The translations under genes were made by a program, and so were the position numbers. From JBMNKL01 sp050952225 (GTDB lineage Bacteria > Bacillota > Clostridia > Acetivibrionales > DTU013): a DNA stretch of 64,000 bases. A model generated the notes under the pieces. That model did not search any database. It saw only the letters and a program-made list of their open reading frames with translations, and had not been told where the DNA came from. The DNA lies in contig JBMNKL010000003.1 in the NCBI GenBank assembly GCA_050952225.1, positions 124,001 through 188,000 on the forward strand, read 5' to 3'. Positions 52,825-62,663 of this stretch are shown here, one piece after another; the stretch's first letter is position 1, and every line of letters begins with the position of its first letter.

Positions 52825-54087
52825 CTAAGAGGAAAGGTAAATGACGTTTCTCGTGAACTCGCTTCCGGAGGCACGCATATGCGGGTTTTTAAAGCCAAGA
52901 ACATATTGGTCGGTTGCACCTGCTTCCAGTGCAAGCATTTCGGAAACGCCGGGCAGGTCTGAATTAATGTAATCGGCCGTTTTTATAATAACGGGAAGGG
53001 CAGCCTTGTCCCTGATGCTTGCAAGAAGTTTTCTGCCCGTATGGTTGAAGCCCAGGACGCGTATATACGCAGGACCGCCTGCTTTATTGAAGTTTTCGAA
53101 AGTCTTGCCGGTCAACCCGGTTAATACGCTGAAAAGGATTCTTTGTATTCTTGTTGCCGGGTAACGTCTCGTGCATATTGAATCCAGCAATTCACCAAAG
53201 GAGCCGGATTTTTTTGCCGCAAGGGCAATCCTGTTTTCCAGCCCTTCTTCCATGTATGGCAGCGCGCTAATTTCGTCCGCTGTCATTTTTCTCAGGAGCG
53301 ACAGCAAAACCATGCCGAAGTCGGAAGAAAACACAGGTCCCCTGCCCAGTGCTATCTCGCGTTCGAGGATGTCCAGGGAAGATGACGGCATGGCGGAAGC
53401 AAGCAGCCTTGAAGCAACATTCCATGGATTTTGTGAGATTGTATTTCTTATAGATGTGGCGCTGCTTATTTCGCCGGACAGTTCGCCCTGGTTGTAGTCA
53501 TTTCCGATCCTGCCGACGGTCATTGGAACTATGCCGCTGTTAAGGCGCCTGATGGCCTTGATGTATTCTATGCCGAGAATGTTGTTTGGAGTTCTGAGGG
53601 TTTCGGAAATTTTATCGCTGCCGGCCTTTGACTTAATATAAGCGGATATTGCCGCCTGCCTGGCAGACGGAAAAGATTTTCCCGCGGCGAGCAAGGCTTT
53701 TAGCTCGTTTTTATACTCTTCCGGCTCTTCCAGGAGTATGGATGCAATTTCAGAAAGCTTTTCAATCTTTCCTGACTCGCTGCCGAAACAGAGCATGTTT
53801 ACGACGCCGAGGCTATCCAGCAGCCTAACCGCTCCGCAGGCGAAAAACTCGGCACTGGCCATGGCATATGTGACCGGCAATTCTATGACGAGGTCAATGC
53901 CGCAAAGCAAGGCCATTTCGGCTCTGGCCCACTTGTCAACAATAGCGGGCTCTCCGCGCTGGGTATAGTTGCCGCTCATTACCGCGACAACGCAGTCCGC
54001 TCCCGCCAGTTCCCTGGAAGCACGGACATGGTAAAGATGGCCGTTGTGAAAAGGATTGTATTCGGCTACTATTCCAACTACCTTCAT
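52825..54087 (-). CDS. tmcAL: tRNA(Met) cytidine acetate ligase
   Basis: A 420-residue nucleotidyltransferase-fold enzyme (YlbM family) that acetylates the wobble cytidine of elongator tRNA-Met using acetate and ATP. The HxGH-type block is YNPFHNGHLYH near the start, followed by VVAVMSGNYTQRGEPAIVDKWARAEMAL and ELPVTYAMASAEFFACGAVRLL; the second signature GEISSATSIR lies near 215. Length and motifs fit. It reads away from priA, with a shared 230-base intergenic region. Confidence 0.92.
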   Translation of the reverse strand: MKVVGIVAEYNPFHNGHLYHVRASRELAGADCVVAVMSGNYTQRGEPAIVDKWARAEMALLCGIDLVIELPVTYAMASAEFFACGAVRLLDSLGVVNMLCFGSESGKIEKLSEIASILLEEPEEYKNELKALLAAGKSFPSARQAAISAYIKSKAGSDKISETLRTPNNILGIEYIKAIRRLNSGIVPMTVGRIGNDYNQGELSGEISSATSIRNTISQNPWNVASRLLASAMPSSSLDILEREIALGRGPVFSSDFGMVLLSLLRKMTADEISALPYMEEGLENRIALAAKKSGSFGELLDSICTRRYPATRIQRILFSVLTGLTGKTFENFNKAGGPAYIRVLGFNHTGRKLLASIRDKAALPVIIKTADYINSDLPGVSEMLALEAGATDQYVLGFKNPHMRASGSEFTRNVIYLSS

Positions 54088-54317
54088 TTGTACTCCCCGG
54101 TCCTTTTACATACTCCCATGTCGATTATAGTCTATAATCCAGTTGATGTATAGGCGGAAAATTTGTGATTCGTCTGCCCTTAAATATCGCAATCAGCGCG
54201 ATAGAAAATAAAGGTTGCATGGTGTATAATCTATGTGTCACGTATGAGTATAAGTCTATATGTATTGCATAAATAACCCGGTGATAGTCGCAAGTTTGCA
54301 TGAAGGAAAGGTATATA

Positions 54318-56768
54318 ATGGGAAAGATTGCAGTAGTCGCGATAAGCGGCGCTACACGTGAATATGATAAGCTGTACCATTATCTCGTTCCGGAGGAATT
54401 TGAGGAAAGTATTTTGCCTGGGATGAGGGTCATTGTTCCGTTTGGCAGGGGAGACAGCCCTAAGGAGGGCTATGTTTTCGGATTTGCCGGGAGTTTGGAA
54501 TCACGCCCGCTCAAAAAAATTAAAAAGGTCATAGATAAAAAACCGGTTCTTACCAGGCAGCTGATTAACCTGGCAATTTGGATGAAACAGCGCTATTTCT
54601 GCACATATGGCGCGGCTGTCAAGTGCATGCTGCCGGCGGGAATCGGAGTAAAAGGCACGAGGGTTGTCCGGCTTATCGATGCGGTTGACACGGATGTTCC
54701 GCAACAAGAAGCAATAATAGAAGCATTGAAGGATAACGAAGGTGTGCTGGAATTTGCTGAACTGAAAAAGCTGTGTGGAATAAAAAGCAGGTTTAACACG
54801 CATGTAAAGACACTTGAAGAAAAAGGAGCAGTACGTCTTGAAGAGAGGTATGACTATGCCGTCAGGGAGAAAAGAGTAAGAGCAGCTACTCTTGCCATGT
54901 CTCATTTTGAGGTTTCTGAAGATATTGAGAAAGGCGTCTTGAAAAGTATACAACAGATACGGGTGCTGGAAATACTGCTTGAAAACGAGTATGTAGCAGT
55001 ACAGGACCTGGCAAGGTTTGCATCAGTATCGGTGTCGGTACTGGATACTCTTAGAAAGAATGGGTATATACGCTATATAGACATCGAGGTGAAAAGAGAC
55101 CCGGTAAAGCACAGGGATGTGGAAGAAACGCTGCCGATGGAGCCCACCGGTGAACAGGCCCTGGTTCTTGATACGGCAAAGGCTTTAGCCGATAAGCGCG
55201 CTTTTGCTGAAATCCTGCTGCACGGAGTGACCGGCAGCGGTAAAACAGAAGTATACATGCAGCTGATCAGGCATGTAATTGATAAGGGCAGGCAGGCAAT
55301 TGTGCTGGTTCCGGAGATTTCGCTGACGCCGCAGATGGTAGACCGGTTCAGAGGCAGGTTTGGCAACAAGATTGCCGTTTTGCACAGCAGGCTTTCGCTT
55401 GGCGAACGGTATGACCAGTGGCGGATGATCAGGAATGGCGAGGTTGAGGTTGCTGTAGGAGCAAGATCCGCCGTATTTGCGCCATTTAAAAACCTTGGCG
55501 CGATTATCATAGATGAGGAACATGAGACTTCGTACAAGTCTGAAACAACGCCAAAGTACAACGCCCTGGAAGTCGCGGCAAAAAGATGCAAGGATGCCGG
55601 TGCTTTGCTGGTTTATGGTTCTGCCACTCCGTCGGTTGACACTTACCACAGGGCCGTGAGCGGAGAAATTGTCCTGCTTTCCATGAAGGAACGGGCTAAT
55701 GAGCTTGCGATGCCGGAAGTCCGCGTGGTGGACATGAGAAAGGAACTGGAGACAGGAAACAGGACAATGTTTAGTGCTGTTCTTTCTGCTGAAATCAAAA
55801 AAAATATTGCCGCCGGGCAGCAGACGATGCTTTTTCTGAACAAGCGCGGATACGCGTCGTTTGTACTGTGCAGGAACTGCGGAATAACGCTGAAATGCAT
55901 ACGCTGCAATATTACGATGACTTACCACTCGTATGACAACAGGCTTATATGCCATTATTGCGGCTACACGGTAAAAATGCCGCCGACATGTCCCAAATGC
56001 AAAAGCAACAGTATAAGACAGTTTGGGGCAGGCACACAAAAGGTGGAAGAGGAGCTCAGGAAATACTTCCCCGGCTGCTCCGTGATAAGGATGGATATGG
56101 ACACAACGACGGGAAAACATTCACATGAAGAAATACTTGATGCATTCAGGGAGAAGAATATAAATATTCTTGTTGGCACCCAAATGATAGCCAAGGGGCA
56201 TGATTTTCCGAACGTGACACTGGTCGGGGTGTTGGCAGCGGACAGCATGCTTGGCATTAATGACTACAGGGCATCGGAAAGGACTTTCCAGCTTATTACG
56301 CAGGTTTCCGGAAGGGCCGGCCGTGGGAAGATTCCCGGAAGGGTCGTTATTCAGACGTATAATACCGACGATTACAGTATTGTCTCGTCATGCCGGAATG
56401 ATTATGAATCTTTTTTCAGGCAGGAGTCGGAAGTCAGGAGAATGCTGAGGTATCCGCCTTTTACAAATATAGGGTACTTGATTGTCAGTTCCGTTAATGA
56501 CAAGTATGCATTTGAATATGCAAAGAAAACAGCAGCTTACCTGGCGGCAGGAATAAAAGCTGATGAAGGCGATAAACTGATGCCCGGCCCGATGCGCGCG
56601 CCGGTTTCCAGGCTGAAAAACAGGTACAGGTGGCGGCTGGTGATAAAGTGCGATTCCCTGGAACGGCTGGTGGAATTGCTTTCCGACACGTCGGATTATT
56701 TTGACAAGATAAGGGGCAGGCGTGACGTAAGGCTCAGTATGGATATTAATCCGGTTAATGTGATGTGA
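54318..56768 (+). CDS. priA: Primosomal protein N' (replication restart helicase)
   Basis: An 816-residue helicase that reloads the replisome at collapsed forks. The ATG at 54318 follows AGGAAAGG; an ATG at 54300 is possible. After the DNA-binding part come Walker A GVTGSGKT (303-310), DEEH (399-402), the zinc cysteines (CRNCGITLKCIRC, CHYCGY, CPKCKSN) and helicase motifs V-VI (VGTQMIAKGHDFPNV, QVSGRAGRGKIPGRV). It resumes the Bacillus-type order priA-def-fmt after the inserted block. Confidence 0.97.
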   Translation: MGKIAVVAISGATREYDKLYHYLVPEEFEESILPGMRVIVPFGRGDSPKEGYVFGFAGSLESRPLKKIKKVIDKKPVLTRQLINLAIWMKQRYFCTYGAAVKCMLPAGIGVKGTRVVRLIDAVDTDVPQQEAIIEALKDNEGVLEFAELKKLCGIKSRFNTHVKTLEEKGAVRLEERYDYAVREKRVRAATLAMSHFEVSEDIEKGVLKSIQQIRVLEILLENEYVAVQDLARFASVSVSVLDTLRKNGYIRYIDIEVKRDPVKHRDVEETLPMEPTGEQALVLDTAKALADKRAFAEILLHGVTGSGKTEVYMQLIRHVIDKGRQAIVLVPEISLTPQMVDRFRGRFGNKIAVLHSRLSLGERYDQWRMIRNGEVEVAVGARSAVFAPFKNLGAIIIDEEHETSYKSETTPKYNALEVAAKRCKDAGALLVYGSATPSVDTYHRAVSGEIVLLSMKERANELAMPEVRVVDMRKELETGNRTMFSAVLSAEIKKNIAAGQQTMLFLNKRGYASFVLCRNCGITLKCIRCNITMTYHSYDNRLICHYCGYTVKMPPTCPKCKSNSIRQFGAGTQKVEEELRKYFPGCSVIRMDMDTTTGKHSHEEILDAFREKNINILVGTQMIAKGHDFPNVTLVGVLAADSMLGINDYRASERTFQLITQVSGRAGRGKIPGRVVIQTYNTDDYSIVSSCRNDYESFFRQESEVRRMLRYPPFTNIGYLIVSSVNDKYAFEYAKKTAAYLAAGIKADEGDKLMPGPMRAPVSRLKNRYRWRLVIKCDSLERLVELLSDTSDYFDKIRGRRDVRLSMDINPVNVM

Positions 56769-56816
56769 TGCTGTGAAGACTAAATAGCAGGATGCGTGGG
56801 CGCGGATGTATCGGGT

Positions 56817-57031
56817 GGATTACATGCGGGTGCGGGTCAAGGCATCGGATGAAAACTCCGAGCGACTCCAACGCATATGCCCTTGTTTTTGTTCGGCCGC
56901 TTCTAATGACGTCCGTGTCATTTCCAGCTAAATCCGCCGTCCGGGCGGATTTGCCTCACCTTGGTTTGGCATATGCTTAGATTCGCTAAGTCGCTTTCAT
57001 AGATGCCTTGACCCGCACCCGCGTGTAATCC
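56817..57031. repeat. Long inverted repeat element between priA and def
   Basis: About 37 bases at the left end (GGATTACATGCGGGTGCGGG and onward to GATGAAA) recur inverted at the right end (TTTCAT to GTGTAATCC) with about five differences, and AGCGACT with GCATATGCC further in also match. In the centre AAATCCGCC pairs with GGCGGATTT. The whole gap 56769-57181 contains no gene. It looks like a MITE-like or structured dispersed repeat; a half-copy is at 27224-27270. No target duplication is evident. Confidence 0.75.
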
Positions 57032-57181
57032 GTGCAAGGGAAGCACCCTGCAGCCATTCCCACGAGGGAAGCTAATGTCAAATTTTAAACCAACCTGTCC
57101 GCCCTGTCCGTACTCGTTGCAGTGCGGGATGAATATCTGATATAATGAAAAAGCGGAAATGCAGGAATTGGGAGTGGGCAT

Positions 57182-57655
57182 ATGGCTATTCGTAACATAA
57201 GGAAAGACGGAGACGAGATTCTCAGGAAGAAAGCAAAAGAAGTAGATGAAATCACTGATAAAATACGTATGCTGCTGGATGATATGGCAGATACGATGTA
57301 TGAGGCGAACGGTGCGGGGCTTGCCGCGCCGCAGGTGGGCATTCTGAAGCGGCTCGTGGTTATTGACGTCGGGGATGGGCTGATCAAGCTTGTCAACCCG
57401 GTGATTAAGAACTGTTCCGGACAGCAGCGGGTGGTCGAGGGATGCCTGAGCGTACCCGGGATATGGGGAGAAGTAGACCGTCCGGAGCAGGTGTTGGTTG
57501 AAGCTCTTAACCCGGATGGTGAAAAAATCACGCTTGAGGGAGAAGGTTTGCTGGCGCAGGCGCTTTGCCACGAAATAGACCACCTTGACGGCATACTTTT
57601 CAAGGACAAGGTGGTGCGCTTCCTGGACAAGGAAGAAATAGAGGGAGTGAAATAA
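57182..57655 (+). CDS. def: Peptide deformylase
   Basis: A 157-residue metalloenzyme removing the N-formyl group from new proteins. Metal and active-site motifs are complete: GAGLAAPQVG (44-53), EGCLSVPG with Cys88, and CHEIDHLDG with His130, Glu131 and His134. It is followed by fmt at 7 bases, the enzyme that adds the formyl group. Confidence 0.97.
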   Translation: MAIRNIRKDGDEILRKKAKEVDEITDKIRMLLDDMADTMYEANGAGLAAPQVGILKRLVVIDVGDGLIKLVNPVIKNCSGQQRVVEGCLSVPGIWGEVDRPEQVLVEALNPDGEKITLEGEGLLAQALCHEIDHLDGILFKDKVVRFLDKEEIEGVK

Positions 57656-57662
57656 TTATATA

Positions 57663-58631
57663 ATGAGAATAGTTTTCATGGGTACGCCTGATTTTGCCGT
57701 ACCATGCCTTAATGCGCTTGTCAGTAACGGGTATGAAATTGCCGGCGTCGTTACGCAGCCTGACAGGCCTGTCGGCAGAAGACACAGCCGCCTTGTGGCT
57801 CCGCCAGTAAAGGAAGCTGCGCTTAAGTCTGGCATAAAAACAATATTGCAGCCGGAGAAGGTTAGAACACGGGAATTTGCTGATTCCATCAGGGAACTGG
57901 ACCCTGACCTTATTGTGGTTGTGGCCTACGGTAGAATCCTGACAAAAGATGTATTGGATATACCGAAACACGGCTGCATAAACATACATGCTTCACTTTT
58001 GCCGAAATACAGGGGAGCGGCACCTATACAGTGGGCCATCATAAATGGCGATGAAAAGACGGGGATTACAGCAATGCTTATGGATGAAGGCATGGATACC
58101 GGGGATATATTGCTGACAAAGGAAATTCCCATACCGCCTGACATGAACTGCGGCGAGCTTTATGACAGGCTGAAGGAACTTGGCGCCGAGGTACTGATTG
58201 AAACCTTGAGGCGGCTGGAAAACGGCACATTGACCAGGACACCGCAAGATCATGCGGAAGCGGTATATGTTCCCATGATAAAAAAAGAAACAGGGCTGAT
58301 TGACTGGAAAAAAAGCGCGTATGAAATACACAACCTGGTAAGGGGGACTGACCCATGGCCGGGTGCATATACATTTTACAAGGGAAAGAGGATGAAAATC
58401 AGGAAAACTGCTGTTTTGAGCGAATGTACCGAAAACGGGCGGGAGCACTGCACGTCAGGGAAAGCTGATGTGCTGGCGCCCGGAACGATACTGAAGATAT
58501 CCCGGCAGGATATGGTTGTTTCAACTGGTAACGGCTGCCTGAAAATCAGCGAATTACAATTTGAGAATTGCAGATGGATGAGTGTTTGCGAATGCGGGCA
58601 TAATATGGACGAAGGTGAAGTGCTTGGATAA
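57663..58631 (+). CDS. fmt: Methionyl-tRNA formyltransferase
   Basis: A 322-residue enzyme using 10-formyl-tetrahydrofolate to formylate initiator Met-tRNA. MRIVFMGTPDFAVPCL starts the protein; NIHASLLPKYRGAAPIQWAI carries the catalytic Asn-His and SLLP motif and GITAMLMDEGMDTGDIL the conserved Asp. The C-terminal OB-like domain follows. The stop overlaps the next start by 8 bases. Confidence 0.97.
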   Translation: MRIVFMGTPDFAVPCLNALVSNGYEIAGVVTQPDRPVGRRHSRLVAPPVKEAALKSGIKTILQPEKVRTREFADSIRELDPDLIVVVAYGRILTKDVLDIPKHGCINIHASLLPKYRGAAPIQWAIINGDEKTGITAMLMDEGMDTGDILLTKEIPIPPDMNCGELYDRLKELGAEVLIETLRRLENGTLTRTPQDHAEAVYVPMIKKETGLIDWKKSAYEIHNLVRGTDPWPGAYTFYKGKRMKIRKTAVLSECTENGREHCTSGKADVLAPGTILKISRQDMVVSTGNGCLKISELQFENCRWMSVCECGHNMDEGEVLG

Positions 58632-59370
58632 GAGGCTTGGCAATTTCATCGGCTGTTCTTTTATTCTTCTCCTGGTTGCAGGGTCGTTTGCGGCACTGCT
58701 TTTGTATATATACAGTGTTTTTTCCATTAACGCATACAACAGAATCGTTTTTGCATTGATATTAGTTTCGATAATTGCCATGGTTGTCGTTTTAGCTGCC
58801 ATGATTGCAGTTTTCGCGGCGGTCACGACAAAAAGAATACATCCGAAGATGGTGCTTCCTGTAAAGATTGGAATGAAGCTGGTGCTGCCGTTTGCGCTAT
58901 TTGCGGCAGGTCTTGGAAAAAAGGACAAGGATGGGATAAGAAGCCTTTTTATCGATATCAACAATTTGTGTGTCCAGGCAGGGAATATTAAAAAAAGCCC
59001 CGACAAGGTACTTCTCTTGCTGCCTCACTGCCTGCAGGATTCCGGGTGCGGACTGAAAATTACCGGTGATATCAACAATTGCAGGAAATGCGGCAGATGC
59101 ACCATAGGCGTGATAAGTGACATGGCCGAAGAGAAGGGAGTAAAGGCGGTCGTGGTTACGGGAGGCACTGCGGCACGCGCCGTCATCGACAGGGAAAAGC
59201 CTGAGATCGTGCTCTCGGTTGCGTGCGAACGTGATCTTTCAACCGGCATATCGGAAGTAACCAGTATTCCCGTGATAGGTGTTTTAAACCAAAGGTCGTA
59301 CGGACCATGTGAAAATACCACGGTGGATGTCGATTCGTTGAGGGATAAGCTTGAAAGTATTTTAGGATAA
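58624..59370 (+). CDS. DUF116 family membrane-anchored protein
   Basis: A 248-residue protein starting at TTG with GAAGGTG before it and overlapping fmt. Two transmembrane helices (residues 10-30 and 45-70) lead into a soluble Cys-rich domain: LLPHCLQDSGCG, CRKCGRC and SVACERDL, which resemble metal or iron-sulfur ligands of DUF116. The family often sits between fmt and rsmB in clostridia. Its reaction is unknown; the Cys pattern suggests a redox or metal role. Confidence 0.85.
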   Translation: MDKRLGNFIGCSFILLLVAGSFAALLLYIYSVFSINAYNRIVFALILVSIIAMVVVLAAMIAVFAAVTTKRIHPKMVLPVKIGMKLVLPFALFAAGLGKKDKDGIRSLFIDINNLCVQAGNIKKSPDKVLLLLPHCLQDSGCGLKITGDINNCRKCGRCTIGVISDMAEEKGVKAVVVTGGTAARAVIDREKPEIVLSVACERDLSTGISEVTSIPVIGVLNQRSYGPCENTTVDVDSLRDKLESILG

Positions 59371-59398
59371 GATTACGGTCTGTGGAGAAGGGCGGGTT

Positions 59399-60745
59399 TT
59401 GACGCTGGACAAGGCAAGGGAGACGGCTCTGAAAATAATATACGAGATAAATGAACAAGGCGCGTATTCCAATATTGCGCTGAACAGGCATTTAGCAGCA
59501 GGGAAATTAAGCGACATCGACAGGGCTTTCATTACCGAGATTGTTTATGGCTCGGTCAAGTGGAGACTGATGCTGGACAGGGTGATTGCCCATTACTCCA
59601 ACATAAAAATGGGGAAGCTTTCGCCATGGATTGTAAATATTCTCAGAATGGGTGTCTACCAACTGCTTCACATGACCAGGGTGCCTGCATCGGCTGCGTG
59701 CAATGAAAGTGTCAAGCTAGCAACCAGGTACGGTCACAGGGCTTCGGCCGGTTTTGTCAACGCTGTTTTGAGAAAAGTCGCCAAAGATGGCGCGGACGCG
59801 GCCTTGCCATCGAAGGAAAAGGATTTTGCCGATTACCTGTCTGTAAAGTATTCTTACCCCGGGTGGCTGGTTGACAAGTTTATAAAGCTTTTCGGTCCCG
59901 GGTTTGCTGAAAGCCTGCTTGACGCGGGAAATGCTGTCCCGGAAATGACCGTCAGGGCAAATACATTGCGTATTACCGTTCCGGGACTTATTGAGAGGCT
60001 AAATGAAGAAGGGGTGGAAGCCGTTCCAGGGAGATACGCTTCTGAAGCCGTTATTATTAAAAGCCACGTTTCGGTGGCTGGTTTGAAAGCTTTTCAGGAA
60101 GGGCTGTTCCAGGTACAGGACGAGAGCTCGATGCTTGTGGCGGGAGTGCTCGCGCCTATGCCAGGGGAGAGAGTTCTTGACGCTTGCAGTGCACCGGGCG
60201 GCAAAACGACACATATTGCGCAGCTTATGAAAAACAGGGGAATAATCATAGCAGGGGATATTCACAGGCACAAGCTGAAACTTGTGGACGATACGGCCTC
60301 AAGGCTTGGAATAGATATAATAAAAAGTGAAATCCGTGATGCGGCCGTACCTGATGCACGATATGACAGGGCTTTTGACAGGGTTTTGCTGGACGCTCCG
60401 TGCACCGGCCTGGGAATAATCAGGAGAAAACCCGATATCAAGTGGGCAAGGGAAACGAAAGACATTGACAGTATTTCCGCACTGCAAAAAAAGATGCTTA
60501 AGGCCGTGTCGGAAAGCGTAAAGCCGGGAGGAGTGCTTGTATATTGCACTTGCACAATACTGCCCGAAGAGAATGAGGAAATAATCACGGACTTTTTGCA
60601 AAACAATCCCGGTTTTGCAGAGGACGATATTGCGCCATATTTACCTGCCGGGATAGCAGTCCATGCAAAAGGGTCCATGCTGCAAATTTACCCGAACCGT
60701 GACGGCATGGACGGATTTTTTATAGCAAGGCTAAAAAGAGTATGA
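59399..60745 (+). CDS. rsmB: 16S rRNA m5C967 methyltransferase
   Basis: A 448-residue enzyme with an N-terminal NusB-like domain and a C-terminal methyltransferase domain. QDESSMLVAGVLAPMPGERVLDACSAPGGKTTHIAQLM holds the SAM site, LLDAPCTGLGIIRRKPDIKW the motif IV Cys and VYCTCTILPEENEE the motif VI Cys (catalytic). The start is TTG after GGGCGGG. Confidence 0.96.
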   Translation: MTLDKARETALKIIYEINEQGAYSNIALNRHLAAGKLSDIDRAFITEIVYGSVKWRLMLDRVIAHYSNIKMGKLSPWIVNILRMGVYQLLHMTRVPASAACNESVKLATRYGHRASAGFVNAVLRKVAKDGADAALPSKEKDFADYLSVKYSYPGWLVDKFIKLFGPGFAESLLDAGNAVPEMTVRANTLRITVPGLIERLNEEGVEAVPGRYASEAVIIKSHVSVAGLKAFQEGLFQVQDESSMLVAGVLAPMPGERVLDACSAPGGKTTHIAQLMKNRGIIIAGDIHRHKLKLVDDTASRLGIDIIKSEIRDAAVPDARYDRAFDRVLLDAPCTGLGIIRRKPDIKWARETKDIDSISALQKKMLKAVSESVKPGGVLVYCTCTILPEENEEIITDFLQNNPGFAEDDIAPYLPAGIAVHAKGSMLQIYPNRDGMDGFFIARLKRV

Positions 60746-60855
60746 GCTGGCTGGCACGGGAGTAAAATGAAACAAGCGGCAGGCCATGGCAAGACATGAA
60801 CCAGGGCGGAGACAAGTCCGGACTAAAATGTAAATAGCAGGATTAAGGAGAAGCA

Positions 60856-61902
60856 ATGCAAAAGAAATATCTTCCCGACATGGACATAAAAGAGCTGGAA
60901 GAGTTCCTGCAAGGAACGGGACAGGAAAAATACAGGGCCAGGCAGGTATTTGGATGGATTGCCAGGGGAGCGGCAGATTTTGATGAAATGACGGACCTGT
61001 CGAAAAAGTTGAGACAGGAACTGAAACATATCGCCGCTTTATCAGGTCTATATATTAAGAAAAAGCAGGAGTCGAAGGCTGACGGTACCGTTAAGTACTT
61101 ATTCGGGCTTGTTGACGGCAATATTATCGAGGGTGTCCTGATGAAGTACCAATACGGCTACACGGCTTGCATCTCGTCACAGGTGGGATGCAAAATGGGA
61201 TGCAGGTTTTGCGCATCGGCAATTGCAGGCTTCAGGAGAGATTTGACCGCCGGAGAAATGCTGGAACAGGTCACGAAGATGCAGAGAGACAGCGGAGTAA
61301 AAATTGGAAACGTGGTTATAATGGGTATTGGAGAGCCTTTTGATAATTATGATAACGTTATGAAATTCTTAAGGCTTGTTCATGCGCCCGAAGGGCTGAA
61401 TATAGGGTACAGGCATATAACAGTGTCTACATGCGGCCTGGTTCCGTATATACTTAGATTTTCGGAGGAAAAACTGCAGGTGAACCTGGCGGTTTCGCTG
61501 CATGCGCCTAATGACCGTATAAGATCGCTAATCATGCCGTCTGGCAGGAAGTACTCTATTGACAAAATCATTGAAGCATGTAAGATATATACAGAGAAAA
61601 CGGGAAGAAGGGTCACTTTTGAATATGCACTAATAGATGGGATCAACGATTCGCCGGAGAATGCCGTGGAGCTTGCGTCCCGTTTGAAAGGCTTATTGTG
61701 CCATGTGAACCTGATCCCGGTCAATAACGTAAATGGTACTGGCTATCGAAAGAGCAGCCGCGAAAGCATCGGGAATTTTCAAAGGCTGCTGGCAAAAAAC
61801 GGTATTGAAGCAACGGTCAGAAGAGAACTGGGGTCCGATATAGAAGCGGCTTGCGGGCAACTCAGGAGGAGTGAGTTGAACGAATATTCCCAATTAGACT
61901 AA
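60856..61902 (+). CDS. rlmN: 23S rRNA / tRNA adenine-C2 methyltransferase RlmN
   Basis: A 348-residue radical SAM enzyme that makes 2-methyladenosine at A2503 of 23S rRNA and A37 of some tRNAs. The cluster cysteines are Cys112, 116 and 119 (CKMGCRFC). Cys333 in EAACGQLR is the methyl-carrying cysteine. GIGEPFDNYDNV, LAVSLHAPND and IPVNNVNGTGY are family blocks. AAGGAGA lies before the ATG. Confidence 0.97.
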   Translation: MQKKYLPDMDIKELEEFLQGTGQEKYRARQVFGWIARGAADFDEMTDLSKKLRQELKHIAALSGLYIKKKQESKADGTVKYLFGLVDGNIIEGVLMKYQYGYTACISSQVGCKMGCRFCASAIAGFRRDLTAGEMLEQVTKMQRDSGVKIGNVVIMGIGEPFDNYDNVMKFLRLVHAPEGLNIGYRHITVSTCGLVPYILRFSEEKLQVNLAVSLHAPNDRIRSLIMPSGRKYSIDKIIEACKIYTEKTGRRVTFEYALIDGINDSPENAVELASRLKGLLCHVNLIPVNNVNGTGYRKSSRESIGNFQRLLAKNGIEATVRRELGSDIEAACGQLRRSELNEYSQLD

Positions 61903-61917
61903 AAGGATGCTGATATT

Positions 61918-62652
61918 TTGAAGTTTGCCGCCAGGTCTGACAGGGGATTGGTCAGAGAACTAAATGAAGATAGCTATGGAATAATAAGCGGTTCTTCCGA
62001 GATTCCGTTTGTATTTATTGTAGCCGATGGGATGGGCGGCCATAACTGTGGTGAAGTTGCAAGCAGGATGGCTGTCGAATACGTAAAAAGTACGGTTGAA
62101 CGATGCGGCTTTAGCTTAGTGTCTTCGGAGGATGCGGAAGAGGCGTTTAAAGAGATAGTAAAGGGCGCAAACAACGCTGTCCTTGAAGCTTCGCTGGAGC
62201 AGCCGGAAACCGCCGGCATGGGGACAACGCTGACGATGGCCGCGATTTTCGGCAAGAAGGTTACCGTGGCCCATGTAGGGGACAGCAGGCTTTACCTGGT
62301 CCGCGGAGGTGATATGCGCCAGTTGACCGAGGACCACTCATACATAAGCGAGTTGGTTAAAAATGGCACGCTTACAATAGAAGAAGCGAAAATTCATCCT
62401 AAAAAGAATATAATAACCAGGGCAATCGGTACTTCGCCCGCGCTTGATGTGGACACGCTGAGCCTTGATTATGAAGAAGGGGATATATTCGTTCTTTGCA
62501 CGGATGGCCTCACGAATATGCTTGAGGAACATGAAATACTTGATGTCGCTGTAAATAATGAACCGGGCGATGCGTGCGAAAAGCTTGTTGATTTTGCTAA
62601 AAGCAGGGGCGGCGAAGACAACATAACAGTTATTGTTATCAAATGTGAGTGA
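61918..62652 (+). CDS. prpC: PP2C-type Ser/Thr phosphatase
   Basis: A 244-residue metal-dependent phosphatase that reverses PrkC phosphorylation. SDRGLVRELNEDSYG, VADGMGGHNCGEVAS, GMGTTLTMA, VAHVGDSRLYLVRGG, DDHS-like EDHSYIS and CTDGLTNML with RGGEDNITVIVI give all the PPM motifs. It starts at TTG or nearby and is followed by prkC after 11 bases. Confidence 0.95.
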   Translation: MKFAARSDRGLVRELNEDSYGIISGSSEIPFVFIVADGMGGHNCGEVASRMAVEYVKSTVERCGFSLVSSEDAEEAFKEIVKGANNAVLEASLEQPETAGMGTTLTMAAIFGKKVTVAHVGDSRLYLVRGGDMRQLTEDHSYISELVKNGTLTIEEAKIHPKKNIITRAIGTSPALDVDTLSLDYEEGDIFVLCTDGLTNMLEEHEILDVAVNNEPGDACEKLVDFAKSRGGEDNITVIVIKCE

Positions 62653-62663
62653 AGGTGCACTTT

